A stretch of DNA of 64,000 bases from Gp13-AA77 sp035946735 (GTDB taxonomy: Bacteria > Acidobacteriota > Terriglobia > UBA7540): contig DASYYZ010000006.1 of the NCBI GenBank assembly GCA_035946735.1, positions 1 through 64,000 on the forward strand. Direction: 5' to 3'. The notes beneath the pieces are model-generated. The model ran no database searches, was not told where the DNA came from, and saw only the letters and a list, made by a program, of their open reading frames with translations. Below, in pieces: positions 43,042 to 50,736 of this stretch; positions within the stretch are counted from its first letter, which is position 1, and each line of letters starts with the position of its first letter. The position numbers were made by a program, and so were the translations under genes.

Positions 43042-44361
43042 TTATGCCGCTCGGGACGAAGGCGGCGAACCCCGGGGCTGGAAGTCGGACGGTATTTCCG
43101 GCTTCGGTAGTCTGAGATGACCGGCGCGCGCGGAGGGGGGAAAACGGTTCCGCTCAGCGATCAGGAACCCAAAGGCAGCGATGCAAAGCGTGGAATGATG
43201 ATGAAAGCCGCGCCAGCCTCGCCCTTCGTAGTGCCCCAGTCCCAGCTCTTGCTTGAGCTCCTGGTAGTCCCGCTCAATAATCCAGCGCTGCTTGGCCAGC
43301 CTCACCAAGTCTCGCACCGAGGTCTCGGCGGGCAGGCTCGAGAGCCAGTACTTGGTGGGCTCCGCTTCCCCTCGGGGCCATTCGATGAGCAGCCACTCTT
43401 CCGGATGGGGTTCTGCCTTCCAGTAATCACGACGGGCAGGGCGCACGCGCACGGCCCCAAAACGCGAGCGCAAGATTCGCTGACTGCCCTGACGCCAACG
43501 TACTCCCTTCCAGGCCGAAGAGGGCAGTGCCACCGCCAACTGTTTGGCCGAGACGGGCTGATGCTCGGGATCGCGGCGCAGCAGTCGGGACGGGCGGCCT
43601 CTCCCTTTCCAGGGCTTAGCGGGCAGGGGTTGCTTACCGGGTTCCCACACGCTGGTGGAGGACTGCACTCCAACCACATACGGGAGTCCCAATTCGGTCA
43701 CGCCAGCGCGAAACTGACTGTCGATCCCATAGCCGGCATCGGCCACCACCGCACCCCGGGGAACCCCTTCCTCCACCGCTTGGCGGATCTGCTCCAGCGC
43801 CATCTGGGGCTTGGTTTGAAACACCACGTCCTCAGGAACTCCCGCCCCCCGCCGCCGTTTGCCATCCTGGGCCCAACTCTCCGGCAGGTAGAGTCGCCAG
43901 GCGACAGGCAGGCTGGAACCCCAGGTCGCGACCGACAGGCTCACCGCCACCCGGCAGTTCTCTTGTTTGCCCACTTGGCCGCAATACTGCCGGGCTACTC
44001 CCACCGAGTGGGTACCCTTCTTGGGGAATCCCGTGTCATCCACGATCCAGGCCACCACCGGTCCCTTCTTCTCCATCGCCGGCAGAACGTAACTGCGCAC
44101 CTGCCTCAGCATCGCCTCATCGCTCCAGGGAGCGTCGGCCACCAGGTGGTGCAGCGACTGATGCAGGCGTCGCACGTTGCCCGGAGCCAGACGCGCGGCC
44201 ATCGGTTCCACACTCTTGCGCTCACCCGGCAACAACAGTCCAGTGCAATAGTTCTTCAAGGGAATCTTCCGGTCGGCATGCTCTGCGGCTTGCGCCAGGC
44301 CATCCATATACGCCGCAAAGCGCTTCTCCTGTGGGCCTGGCGCCGAAGAAGTGGCGCTCAT
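43042..44361 (-). CDS. IS701-family DDE transposase
   Basis: Start at the ATG 44361, 18 bp inside the right inverted repeat; 440 residues. The DDE elements are VAWIVDDTGFPKKGTHSVGV (first Asp), GAVVADAGYG (second Asp) and RDYQELKQELGLGHYEGR (Glu). The protein is full length with no frameshift, so the element may still be active. The longer frame to 44571 lies outside the element. Confidence 0.9.
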   Translation of the reverse strand: MSATSSAPGPQEKRFAAYMDGLAQAAEHADRKIPLKNYCTGLLLPGERKSVEPMAARLAPGNVRRLHQSLHHLVADAPWSDEAMLRQVRSYVLPAMEKKGPVVAWIVDDTGFPKKGTHSVGVARQYCGQVGKQENCRVAVSLSVATWGSSLPVAWRLYLPESWAQDGKRRRGAGVPEDVVFQTKPQMALEQIRQAVEEGVPRGAVVADAGYGIDSQFRAGVTELGLPYVVGVQSSTSVWEPGKQPLPAKPWKGRGRPSRLLRRDPEHQPVSAKQLAVALPSSAWKGVRWRQGSQRILRSRFGAVRVRPARRDYWKAEPHPEEWLLIEWPRGEAEPTKYWLSSLPAETSVRDLVRLAKQRWIIERDYQELKQELGLGHYEGRGWRGFHHHSTLCIAAFGFLIAERNRFPPSARAGHLRLPKPEIPSDFQPRGSPPSSRAA

Positions 44362-44421
44362 GAGCGCAGCATACCACACTTTATAACACAGTAGTACTAA
44401 GCTAAACGAACGAGGTCGGAC

Positions 44422-45573
44422 ATGAAGATTGAAACCTTTGAGATGGAACGCTGGCAGAGCCAGTGGGAGAATGTTGTTGACTACAACCTCGCTGAAAGCG
44501 GCGTCGACCCGTTGACTGTGGAGGAACTGCTCGGCGGAGCCGCCGCCGTGCAAGAGATCGGGCGCTTGCAAATGTTGTACAACCAGGGCAACGGCACCGG
44601 CGAACTACGCGACTTGATCAGCCGGATCTATCCGGGCGCTACCCGGGATAACGTCGTGGTTACGCACGGAACCTGCGAGGCCAACTACCTTGCGGTGTGG
44701 AATCTGGTGGATCCGGGCGACGAAGTGGTGGTGATGCTCCCCAATTACATGCAGATTTGGGGTCTGGCGCGCGGATTCGGCGCGCGCACGATCCCTTTTC
44801 ATTTGCGCGAGGAATCGCGGTGGGCGCCCGACCTCGACGAACTCCGCCGTGCCGTCTCCAGGCGCACCCGGATGATCGCGGTCTGCAATCCCAATAACCC
44901 GACCGGCAGCGTTTTAAGTGAATCCGCCATGGACGAAATTGCAGCCGTAGCGCGCGACGCCGGCTGCTGGCTGCTGGCGGACGAGGTCTACCAGGGGGCG
45001 GAGCTCTCCGGCGAAACCACGCCCTCCTTCTGGGGACGGTACGAAAAGACGATCGTGAACAATGGGCTTTCCAAGGCCTACGGTCTGCCCGGACTGCGCA
45101 TTGGCTGGACGGTGGCGCCCAGGGATCTGATTTTCGAGCTCTGGTCGTACAAGGACTACACGACGATTGCATCATCGGTGGTGAGCGATTTCATGGCGCG
45201 GCGCGCGCTCGAGCCCGCCCGGCGCGAGCGCATCTTCGAGCGCACGCGTTCCCTTCTGCGCCGCAACTATCCTGTGCTCGAAGAGTGGATGCGCGGCCAC
45301 GGCCGTGACTTTTCGGTGATCCCGCCGGCGGCGGGCGCTATCGCATACCTGCGGTATCGCCATCCGATCAACTCGAGCGATCTCATGAAGCGCTGCATCA
45401 AAGAGCAGAGCCTGCTAATTGTGCCCGGGGATCACTTCGGGATGGACGGATTCATTCGCCTTAACTACGGCGTGCCCGCCGGTCATCTTCGCGAAGGCCT
45501 GGAGCGGCTCGATCGCACGCTGAGCAGCGTCGGCGCCGGGTCAGCGTCGGCGGCAGCAGGAACCAGGGACTAA
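44422..45573 (+). CDS. PLP-dependent aminotransferase, class I/II
   Basis: 383 residues, fold-type I aminotransferase. Visible are VVTHGTCEANYLAVWNL, the substrate-side CNPNNPTGS, VLLADEVYQGAE with the cofactor Asp, and the Schiff-base Lys in NNGLSKAYGLPGLRIGW. The C-terminal small domain has FIRLNYGVP with the carboxylate-binding Arg. Substrate amino acid not predictable; relatives act on aromatic or branched amino acids. An IS701 copy has inserted 25 bp before the start, so its own promoter is displaced unless the IS supplies one. Confidence 0.88.
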   Translation: MKIETFEMERWQSQWENVVDYNLAESGVDPLTVEELLGGAAAVQEIGRLQMLYNQGNGTGELRDLISRIYPGATRDNVVVTHGTCEANYLAVWNLVDPGDEVVVMLPNYMQIWGLARGFGARTIPFHLREESRWAPDLDELRRAVSRRTRMIAVCNPNNPTGSVLSESAMDEIAAVARDAGCWLLADEVYQGAELSGETTPSFWGRYEKTIVNNGLSKAYGLPGLRIGWTVAPRDLIFELWSYKDYTTIASSVVSDFMARRALEPARRERIFERTRSLLRRNYPVLEEWMRGHGRDFSVIPPAAGAIAYLRYRHPINSSDLMKRCIKEQSLLIVPGDHFGMDGFIRLNYGVPAGHLREGLERLDRTLSSVGAGSASAAAGTRD

Positions 45574-45704
45574 GGGATGGGGGCAGGACGCAGCGGACGC
45601 AAGGGACGAGTGAGCAAGACGCTCTTTTCCGCTTCACTCCGTCCCTGAGACCTGATGGTTGAGCCTGCAAACTTGAAGACTCCGACTGGCAGCTTGAGAC
45701 AGTG

Positions 45705-45710
45705 TATAAT
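45705..45710 (+). promoter_or_regulatory. TATAAT -10 box upstream of htrA-like gene
   Basis: Perfect TATAAT 73 bp before the ATG at 45783. No good -35 lies at 16-18 bp, so an activator may be needed. Confidence 0.35.
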
Positions 45711-45782
45711 TCCCAAAGCGCATCACACAGACGGTAGGAACGTAAGGCTCCGCGTTGGCGACGAGCGATAGGAGTTGGCAAG

Positions 45783-47354
45783 ATGACGAAGCGCGGTTAC
45801 TGGCCGGCGTTGATGATCGGGGGAACGCTGGGCATCGGAATCCTCATCGGAACACTCATTTCTCACGGAGTGCGCGCCGCGAAACCGGCGCGCCCCGAGG
45901 CCCGCTTGCTGGGCGCGCCTTCGCCGGCAGAGATCGGCAGCTCGTTCGCCCGGGTGGCAGCGGCTGTTGACCCGGCTGTGGTCAACATCAAGACGGAAAC
46001 TGACGTTCGCGTCGACCGCCACCATCCCGCCGCGTCCGAGTCCGACGAAGAGGGGCAGGATGGTCCGCCCTTGGACGGCTTCTTCAACCACTTTTTTCAC
46101 TTCCGCGGCCGCCCTGGCAGCGTACCAGAGGCGAGTCTGGGCTCCGGCGTTGTGTTGGACCCTTCGGGCTATATACTGACCAATTGCCACGTGATCATGC
46201 GCGACGCTGGGGACCAGCCGGCTGATCGCATGCGCGTGATTCTGGCCGGCGAGGACGACGGTTCCAAGGGACACCCCGCCAGGGTCGTGGGCTACGACAA
46301 GTGGACGGATCTGGCCGTGATCAAGATCGAAACGCCCAAGCCTTTGGCCGCGGCGACGCTGGGGGAATCCAATTCGGTGCGCGTAGGCGACTGGGTGCTG
46401 GCCATCGGCAGCCCGTTTGGACTGAACTCCACCGTGACGGCGGGAATCATCAGCGCCAAGGGCCGGGGCATTGAACCGGGCCGGGATGGCGAGTTCAAGC
46501 ACTTTATTCAGACGGACGCTGCCATCAACCCCGGGAACAGCGGCGGCCCGCTGGTAAATCTGGGCGGCCAGGTGATCGGCATCAACACCGCCATCGCAAC
46601 TGAGCGCGATCGTTCCGACGGCGTCGGGTTTGCGATACCGTCCGACACGGCGCGCAAGATCTACAACGAGATTGTTGCCTCCGGGCAGGTGCGGCGGGGC
46701 GCCATCGGCGTCAACTTTAACGCCGGGCGCAATTCGTCCGTGCTCGAGGCCATGGGGACGGATCACGGGGTGGTGGTGGAGAGTGTAACCCCGGACGGTC
46801 CTGCAGAGCGCGCCGGATTGCACCTGGGTGACATCATCAACTCTGTGGATTCGAAGCCGACCGCGACCGGCGATGATTTGCTCGGGATCGTCTCCGATGC
46901 GGTCCCTGGCGCCAAAATCAAGGTGGGCTTCCTGCGCGACGGCAAGCCTATGTCGGCAGATGTGGTGATCGGCGACTGGAACAAGATCGTAGGTGAGAAT
47001 GAGCCGCCGGCCAAGGGCGCGGAGCCGGTCCCGGTCAGCGCCTCGTCGGGCTCTTTTGGGCTTTCGGTCAAGAACCTGACCTCGGATCAAGCTAAGACCA
47101 TTGCGCGCGATCTGCGGCTCTCGGGTCCCGAGGGCGTGGTGGTGACGGACGCCAAGCTGGGCAGTTTCGGGGACGATTTGGGCCTGGCGCGATACGACGT
47201 AATTCTGAGCATTAACCGCCAATCGGTGCTCTCGGTGGATGACTATGATCGCATCCAGGCCGGGTTGAAGCCCGGCCAGAATGTGCTCTTCCTGGTGGCG
47301 CGCGCCAGCGACGGCGGTTTCACCACGCAGTTCCTGGCTGACAAGTTGCCATGA
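45783..47354 (+). CDS. HtrA/DegP-like periplasmic serine protease with two PDZ domains
   Basis: 523 residues. An N-terminal membrane anchor or signal (residues 8-28) is followed by the trypsin-like domain with the full triad: LTNCHVIM (His), WTDLAVIKI (Asp) and NPGNSGGPLVN (Ser). The usual Gln/Gly-rich LA loop is replaced by an acidic/His-rich stretch. Two PDZ domains follow (about 300-395 and 420-515). It degrades or refolds misfolded envelope proteins. It heads a possible unit with the peptidoglycan-binding gene 45 bp downstream. Confidence 0.92.
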   Translation: MTKRGYWPALMIGGTLGIGILIGTLISHGVRAAKPARPEARLLGAPSPAEIGSSFARVAAAVDPAVVNIKTETDVRVDRHHPAASESDEEGQDGPPLDGFFNHFFHFRGRPGSVPEASLGSGVVLDPSGYILTNCHVIMRDAGDQPADRMRVILAGEDDGSKGHPARVVGYDKWTDLAVIKIETPKPLAAATLGESNSVRVGDWVLAIGSPFGLNSTVTAGIISAKGRGIEPGRDGEFKHFIQTDAAINPGNSGGPLVNLGGQVIGINTAIATERDRSDGVGFAIPSDTARKIYNEIVASGQVRRGAIGVNFNAGRNSSVLEAMGTDHGVVVESVTPDGPAERAGLHLGDIINSVDSKPTATGDDLLGIVSDAVPGAKIKVGFLRDGKPMSADVVIGDWNKIVGENEPPAKGAEPVPVSASSGSFGLSVKNLTSDQAKTIARDLRLSGPEGVVVTDAKLGSFGDDLGLARYDVILSINRQSVLSVDDYDRIQAGLKPGQNVLFLVARASDGGFTTQFLADKLP

Positions 47355-47405
47355 CCAGGCTACATTTGCCATGATGGTCAGGATGGTCGAGGGGGAAGGT
47401 TGAGG

Positions 47406-47975
47406 ATGAATTTGGCTCACAAGGGTGCGCCAGCCTCGCTGCTGGCCCTGCTGCTCGCCGCGTCGCCGCTTCTTGGTGCCGCGTCGCGCACCGGAAATAC
47501 TCACCGGGCTCATCACGCGCTGTCGTCATCCACCCACCGGCGCCGGCATTCGTCCTCGCTGACAACCAAGAGTGCGCGCACGTCTCGCCGGCCCAATGCG
47601 TACCAACGCCTGGCGAAAATGCAGATGGATCCTGGCCGTGTGGAGAGCATTCAAAGGGCGCTCAGCGATGCTGGAGTGTATCATGGCAGTCCGACCGGAC
47701 AATGGGACTCGGAGACTCGCGACGCCATGGCTCGCTATCAGGCGCAAAGCGGCTTTGGGGTAACGGGACTGCCCGACGCCAAATCCTTGATGAAGCTCGG
47801 CCTCGGTCCGCACCCCCTGCCCGCCGAGCTCGACAAGAAGCGAGCCTCAAACATCCAGCCGAATACGCCTGGCTCGACGAGCGGCGCCCAGCCTGATTCG
47901 GCAGCGGGTGGCGGTACTTCGTCGGCGCCGGACGCCCCCGCCGTCCCGGCCGGCCAGGATCCTCCGCAGAGATAG
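47406..47975 (+). CDS. exported peptidoglycan-binding-domain protein
   Basis: 189 residues from the ATG at 47406 (a TTG at 47400 is also possible); GGGGGAAGG precedes. Signal peptide to about residue 27, a His/Arg/Ser-rich basic linker, then a PG_binding_1 domain (VESIQRALSDAGVYHGSPTG and TRDAMARYQAQSGFGVTGLP). The tail is Pro/Ala/Gly-rich and disordered. It should bind the wall in the periplasm without catalytic activity. Same strand as the HtrA gene. Confidence 0.82.
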   Translation: MNLAHKGAPASLLALLLAASPLLGAASRTGNTHRAHHALSSSTHRRRHSSSLTTKSARTSRRPNAYQRLAKMQMDPGRVESIQRALSDAGVYHGSPTGQWDSETRDAMARYQAQSGFGVTGLPDAKSLMKLGLGPHPLPAELDKKRASNIQPNTPGSTSGAQPDSAAGGGTSSAPDAPAVPAGQDPPQR

Positions 47976-48247
47976 TTAAGCCCGCGCCCCCTTCTGCCTC
48001 CGCCTTGCCAGAGTTCAAACACAAATGAGCGTCTTTCTCCAATGAATGTCGCCGGATGCGGTCAACCTGCCGCGTGTGGGCGCCATCAGCCGAAGCGACC
48101 GCAAATTGACGCGGTCTTTCCCGTTTCAGCCGAAAACAGCATCGTTAGCAAAGCGAGAGCACACCGGTATAGTATTTGTTTGGGAATGAAGGGGCCGCTC
48201 TTGTCGCAGCGGAAAGGGGTGCGGAGTTCTGGGCGCGCGGAGGCAAT

Positions 48248-49741
48248 ATGCTTTCGTTCCTACTTAAGGGCAGCCGAAGCCAGGCGCTGACGCGGGCTGG
48301 CGTGATGATCGCCGTCGTGGCGCTGCTCGACTGGCGCGTGGAAGGCAATGTCTTCTTCGGGTTTCTCTACCTGTTTCCAATGCTCATGCTGGGCAGTTAC
48401 TTGCCGCGCTGGCTGCTGGCGACGGTCGCGGTAGGCTGTACCTTCCTGGCCGAATGGCTGGGGCCAGGACACTGGCTCCCCGGCGCCGGGGTGCCTCGGG
48501 ACGTGTTCATCTTCACGGCTTATTTTGGGACCGGTCTCTTCGCTTATGAGTCTGGAAGAAACCGCCAACTGACTCTGCAGCACGTTCAGGAGATCGAGCA
48601 GGAGGTGGAACTGCGGCGCGATGCCGAACAACAACTGAAGGTGCTAATCGAAAGCAGTCCGGCCGCCATTCTGACCATGGACGCCAGCGGCCGGGTTCTG
48701 ATGGCGAACGAGGCTGCTCACCGTTTGCTCGGGTTCCAACCGGACACGCTACCGAGCTGGAACATTAAGACGTTCGTGCCCGCACTCGGGAGCGTTCCTT
48801 CCGGCGACCAATCGGCACCGAGCTTCCGCACCGCAATGCGGTGCTCCGGACGGCGTCGCGACGGTGAAGCGTTTCTCGCCGACGTTTGGTTTTCAAGCTA
48901 TCAAACCAAGCCCGGACCGCGGCTGGCAGCCATGCTCATGGACGTGTCCGAGGATCTTCGTGACCGGGAAGAGTTCAGCCTGCACCAGCTGATGGCAGGG
49001 TCGCGACTAGTGGTGAGCGCTGTATCCCACGAGGTTCGCAACCTCTGCGGAGCAATTTCGGTGGTTCACGCCAATCTTGCCAGGGACCCGGGGCTCGGGC
49101 AAAACGAGGACTTCCAGGCTCTCAGCAGCCTGGTGGAGGGACTGGAAAAAGTGGCCACCCTCGAGCTACGGCAGAGCGCCGGAAGCCAGCAAATGACGAG
49201 CGTGGACCTCTACTCCCTGGTGGACGAATTACGCATTGTTACCGAGGCTCCCTTGCGCGAGTCGGACATCGTGATTCATTGGGAGCTGCCGGATGGCCTG
49301 CCCCGAGTATGGGCGGACCGTCACAACATCCTACAGATTATGCTCAATCTGATAAAGAACAGCCAACGCGCCGTGGAGGACGCGGCTCAAAAGGAGATTA
49401 CGATCAGTGCGGACGACGAGGCTGAGCGTATCGTGTTGCGGATCCGCGACACCGGACCAGGGGTGGCATCGCCGGAACGCCTCTTTCAGCCGTTTCAGCC
49501 CGGCGCTGAATCGAGCGGGTTGGGTCTCTACATTTCGCGGGCTTTTGCGCGAGCTTTTGAAGGCGACCTGCGCTATGAGTCGGAACCAGGTGGGCGCTGG
49601 TGCTTCGCCTTATATCTGACTCCGTTTACCGGCTGGGGGAGCAACGGGAAAGCGTTAGAGACGAATGGACAGAATCAAGATTCTGCTGATCGACGACCAC
49701 ACGCTGTTCCGAGAAGCACTGAACCGCTGGCTCGAGACTGA
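48248..49741 (+). CDS. PAS-domain sensor histidine kinase
   Basis: The ATG at 48248 has GGAGG five bases upstream and gives 497 residues. Four membrane helices (about 15-100) resemble a MASE-like sensor. Next are a short coiled coil, a PAS domain (about 125-245), and the kinase core: SAVSHEVRNL (phospho-His), NLIKNSQRA (N box), RDTGPGVASP (G1) and SGLGLYISRA (G2). Its 3' end overlaps the response-regulator gene by 77 bp, so the two form a system. Signal unknown. Confidence 0.9.
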   Translation: MLSFLLKGSRSQALTRAGVMIAVVALLDWRVEGNVFFGFLYLFPMLMLGSYLPRWLLATVAVGCTFLAEWLGPGHWLPGAGVPRDVFIFTAYFGTGLFAYESGRNRQLTLQHVQEIEQEVELRRDAEQQLKVLIESSPAAILTMDASGRVLMANEAAHRLLGFQPDTLPSWNIKTFVPALGSVPSGDQSAPSFRTAMRCSGRRRDGEAFLADVWFSSYQTKPGPRLAAMLMDVSEDLRDREEFSLHQLMAGSRLVVSAVSHEVRNLCGAISVVHANLARDPGLGQNEDFQALSSLVEGLEKVATLELRQSAGSQQMTSVDLYSLVDELRIVTEAPLRESDIVIHWELPDGLPRVWADRHNILQIMLNLIKNSQRAVEDAAQKEITISADDEAERIVLRIRDTGPGVASPERLFQPFQPGAESSGLGLYISRAFARAFEGDLRYESEPGGRWCFALYLTPFTGWGSNGKALETNGQNQDSADRRPHAVPRSTEPLARD

Positions 49742-50309
49742 GCCCGATCTGGAAATGGCGGCGCACTGCGCGTCCGCCAGCATGGCCGTCGAGGTTCTGG
49801 GCCAGAAGCCGATCGACATTGTGCTCCTCGACCACGATCTCGGCAAGGAGAGCGGATTTCAGTTCCTGACCCAGGCCCGTAAGAGCGGCTTTGTGGGCCG
49901 CATCCTGATGGTTACCGCCGGAATGACAGATGCCGAGTCCGTGAAGGCCCTTCGACTGGGCGTCAGTGGGATCTTCCTGAAGCACAGTTCGCCGGGCATG
50001 CTCGCCCAGGCAATTCGCAAGGTGATGGCCGGAGAGACATGGCTGGATTCGTCCGCCATTCAAGCCCTGGTGGAGGCGGCCAAACATCCGGAACCGGCCC
50101 CGCAGAGCCGGCCTTTTTCGGCGAGGGAAACCCAAGTCCTGCGAGGCGTATTTGAAGGGCTCAGCAACAAGGAGATTGGCGCGCGTCTCGATATCTCGGA
50201 GAGCTCGGTCAAAGCCGCGCTGCAGCAGTTGTTCCAAAAGACCGGTGTGAGGACTCGCAGCCAACTGGTGCGAATCGTTCTGGAAGAGCACGGCGGCGAG
50301 TGGAAGTAA
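49665..50309 (+). CDS. NarL/FixJ-type response regulator
   Basis: 214 residues. The receiver domain has the acidic pair Asp10-Asp11, phosphorylation site Asp56 in DIVLLDHDLG, the Thr in MVTAG and the Lys in IFLKHSSPG. The C-terminal LuxR-type HTH reads RPFSARETQVLRGVFEGLSN-KEIGARLDISESSVKAALQQ. Partner of the overlapping histidine kinase. Target genes not evident. Confidence 0.92.
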   Translation: MDRIKILLIDDHTLFREALNRWLETEPDLEMAAHCASASMAVEVLGQKPIDIVLLDHDLGKESGFQFLTQARKSGFVGRILMVTAGMTDAESVKALRLGVSGIFLKHSSPGMLAQAIRKVMAGETWLDSSAIQALVEAAKHPEPAPQSRPFSARETQVLRGVFEGLSNKEIGARLDISESSVKAALQQLFQKTGVRTRSQLVRIVLEEHGGEWK

Positions 50310-50376
50310 GACCGCAGTATACGGTTAGTGGGACCCTGCCGGTAAATAAGAAGTGTCCGCGAGGACTGCACAAATG

Positions 50377-50415
50377 AAAAAGCCCCTGGGGCCGCTTGTG
50401 GCGTCCGCCAGGGGC
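50377..50415 (-). terminator. rho-independent terminator of the miniature transcription unit
   Basis: Read on the minus strand, GCCCCTGG (50408-50415) pairs with CCAGGGGC (50382-50389). A T5 run (50377-50381) follows. The 18-base loop can fold further. Confidence 0.7.
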
Positions 50416-50534
50416 CGTCGGGTGCTGATGGGAATTGGCTCTCTCGCCTCTTGCGAGATCAGGCGCAACCAGCGCCTTGATACCAGTCTTCTCTACGCTA
50501 AAGAGAAGCTCCCAAAAACAGCGCCGGAGAGCGC

Positions 50535-50576
50535 CTATGCCTCAGCACCCTCGCTTAAGTTACATTCCACGGTCAT
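50535..50576 (-). CDS. 13-codon ORF with perfect Shine-Dalgarno
   Basis: ATG at 50576, stop TAG at 50535-50537, encoding MTVECNLSEGAEA. It is preceded by AAAGGAGGTGATCC (50577-50590), the full complement of the 16S rRNA tail, with AGGAGG six bases from the ATG. Promoter TTGACT-18-TATCAT lies 29 bp further upstream and a terminator 120 bp downstream. No larger gene fits between them. The peptide may be a leader, a toxin-like microprotein, or incidental to a small RNA of about 220 nt. It resembles no family I know. Confidence 0.5.
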   Translation of the reverse strand: MTVECNLSEGAEA

Positions 50577-50604
50577 GGATCACCTCCTTTCTAGCGATGG
50601 CTCG

Positions 50605-50634
50605 ATGATAGAAACCAGGCCTGGCAAAAGTCAA
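50605..50634 (-). promoter_or_regulatory. strong sigma-70-type promoter of the miniature unit
   Basis: On the minus strand TTGACT (50634-50629), 18-bp spacer, TATCAT (50610-50605). Transcription would start near 50598 and run away from the aroDE gene. The remaining stretches of 50310-50736 hold no other feature. Confidence 0.6.
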
Positions 50635-50736
50635 GCAGATTGCGCTCTGAACCGCTCCGGCCGCCCGCTAAATCGATTGCCTTTGCCTACCCGAAAATCC
50701 TATATTCGAGCATCGATCTGCTCTTGAGCTCGAACA

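Larger units (their letters stand above)
42564..44396. mobile_element. IS701-family element, complete, with passenger gene
   Basis: The ends are inverted copies of TACTACTGTGTTATAAAG (42564-42581 and 44379-44396, 18/18). They are flanked by the direct repeat CTAA (42560-42563 and 44397-44400). This fits the 4-bp YTAR target duplication of IS701. At 1,833 bp it is longer than usual for the family; the extra 0.48 kb at the left end hold a WYL-like gene. The right end is 25 bp upstream of the aminotransferase start. Confidence 0.88.

Noticed and set aside
43117..44394. 425-codon frame antisense to the IS701 transposase
   Set aside because: Shadow frame; the minus strand encodes the DDE transposase.
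45723..47516. 597-codon frame antisense to the HtrA gene
   Set aside because: Same cause; the plus strand has an unambiguous protease with full catalytic triad.
50577..50593. 16S rRNA 3' end (GGATCACCTCCTTTCTA on the plus strand)
   Set aside because: Only these 17 bases match; the preceding bases do not resemble helix 44/45 of 16S rRNA. On the minus strand it is explained as a Shine-Dalgarno.
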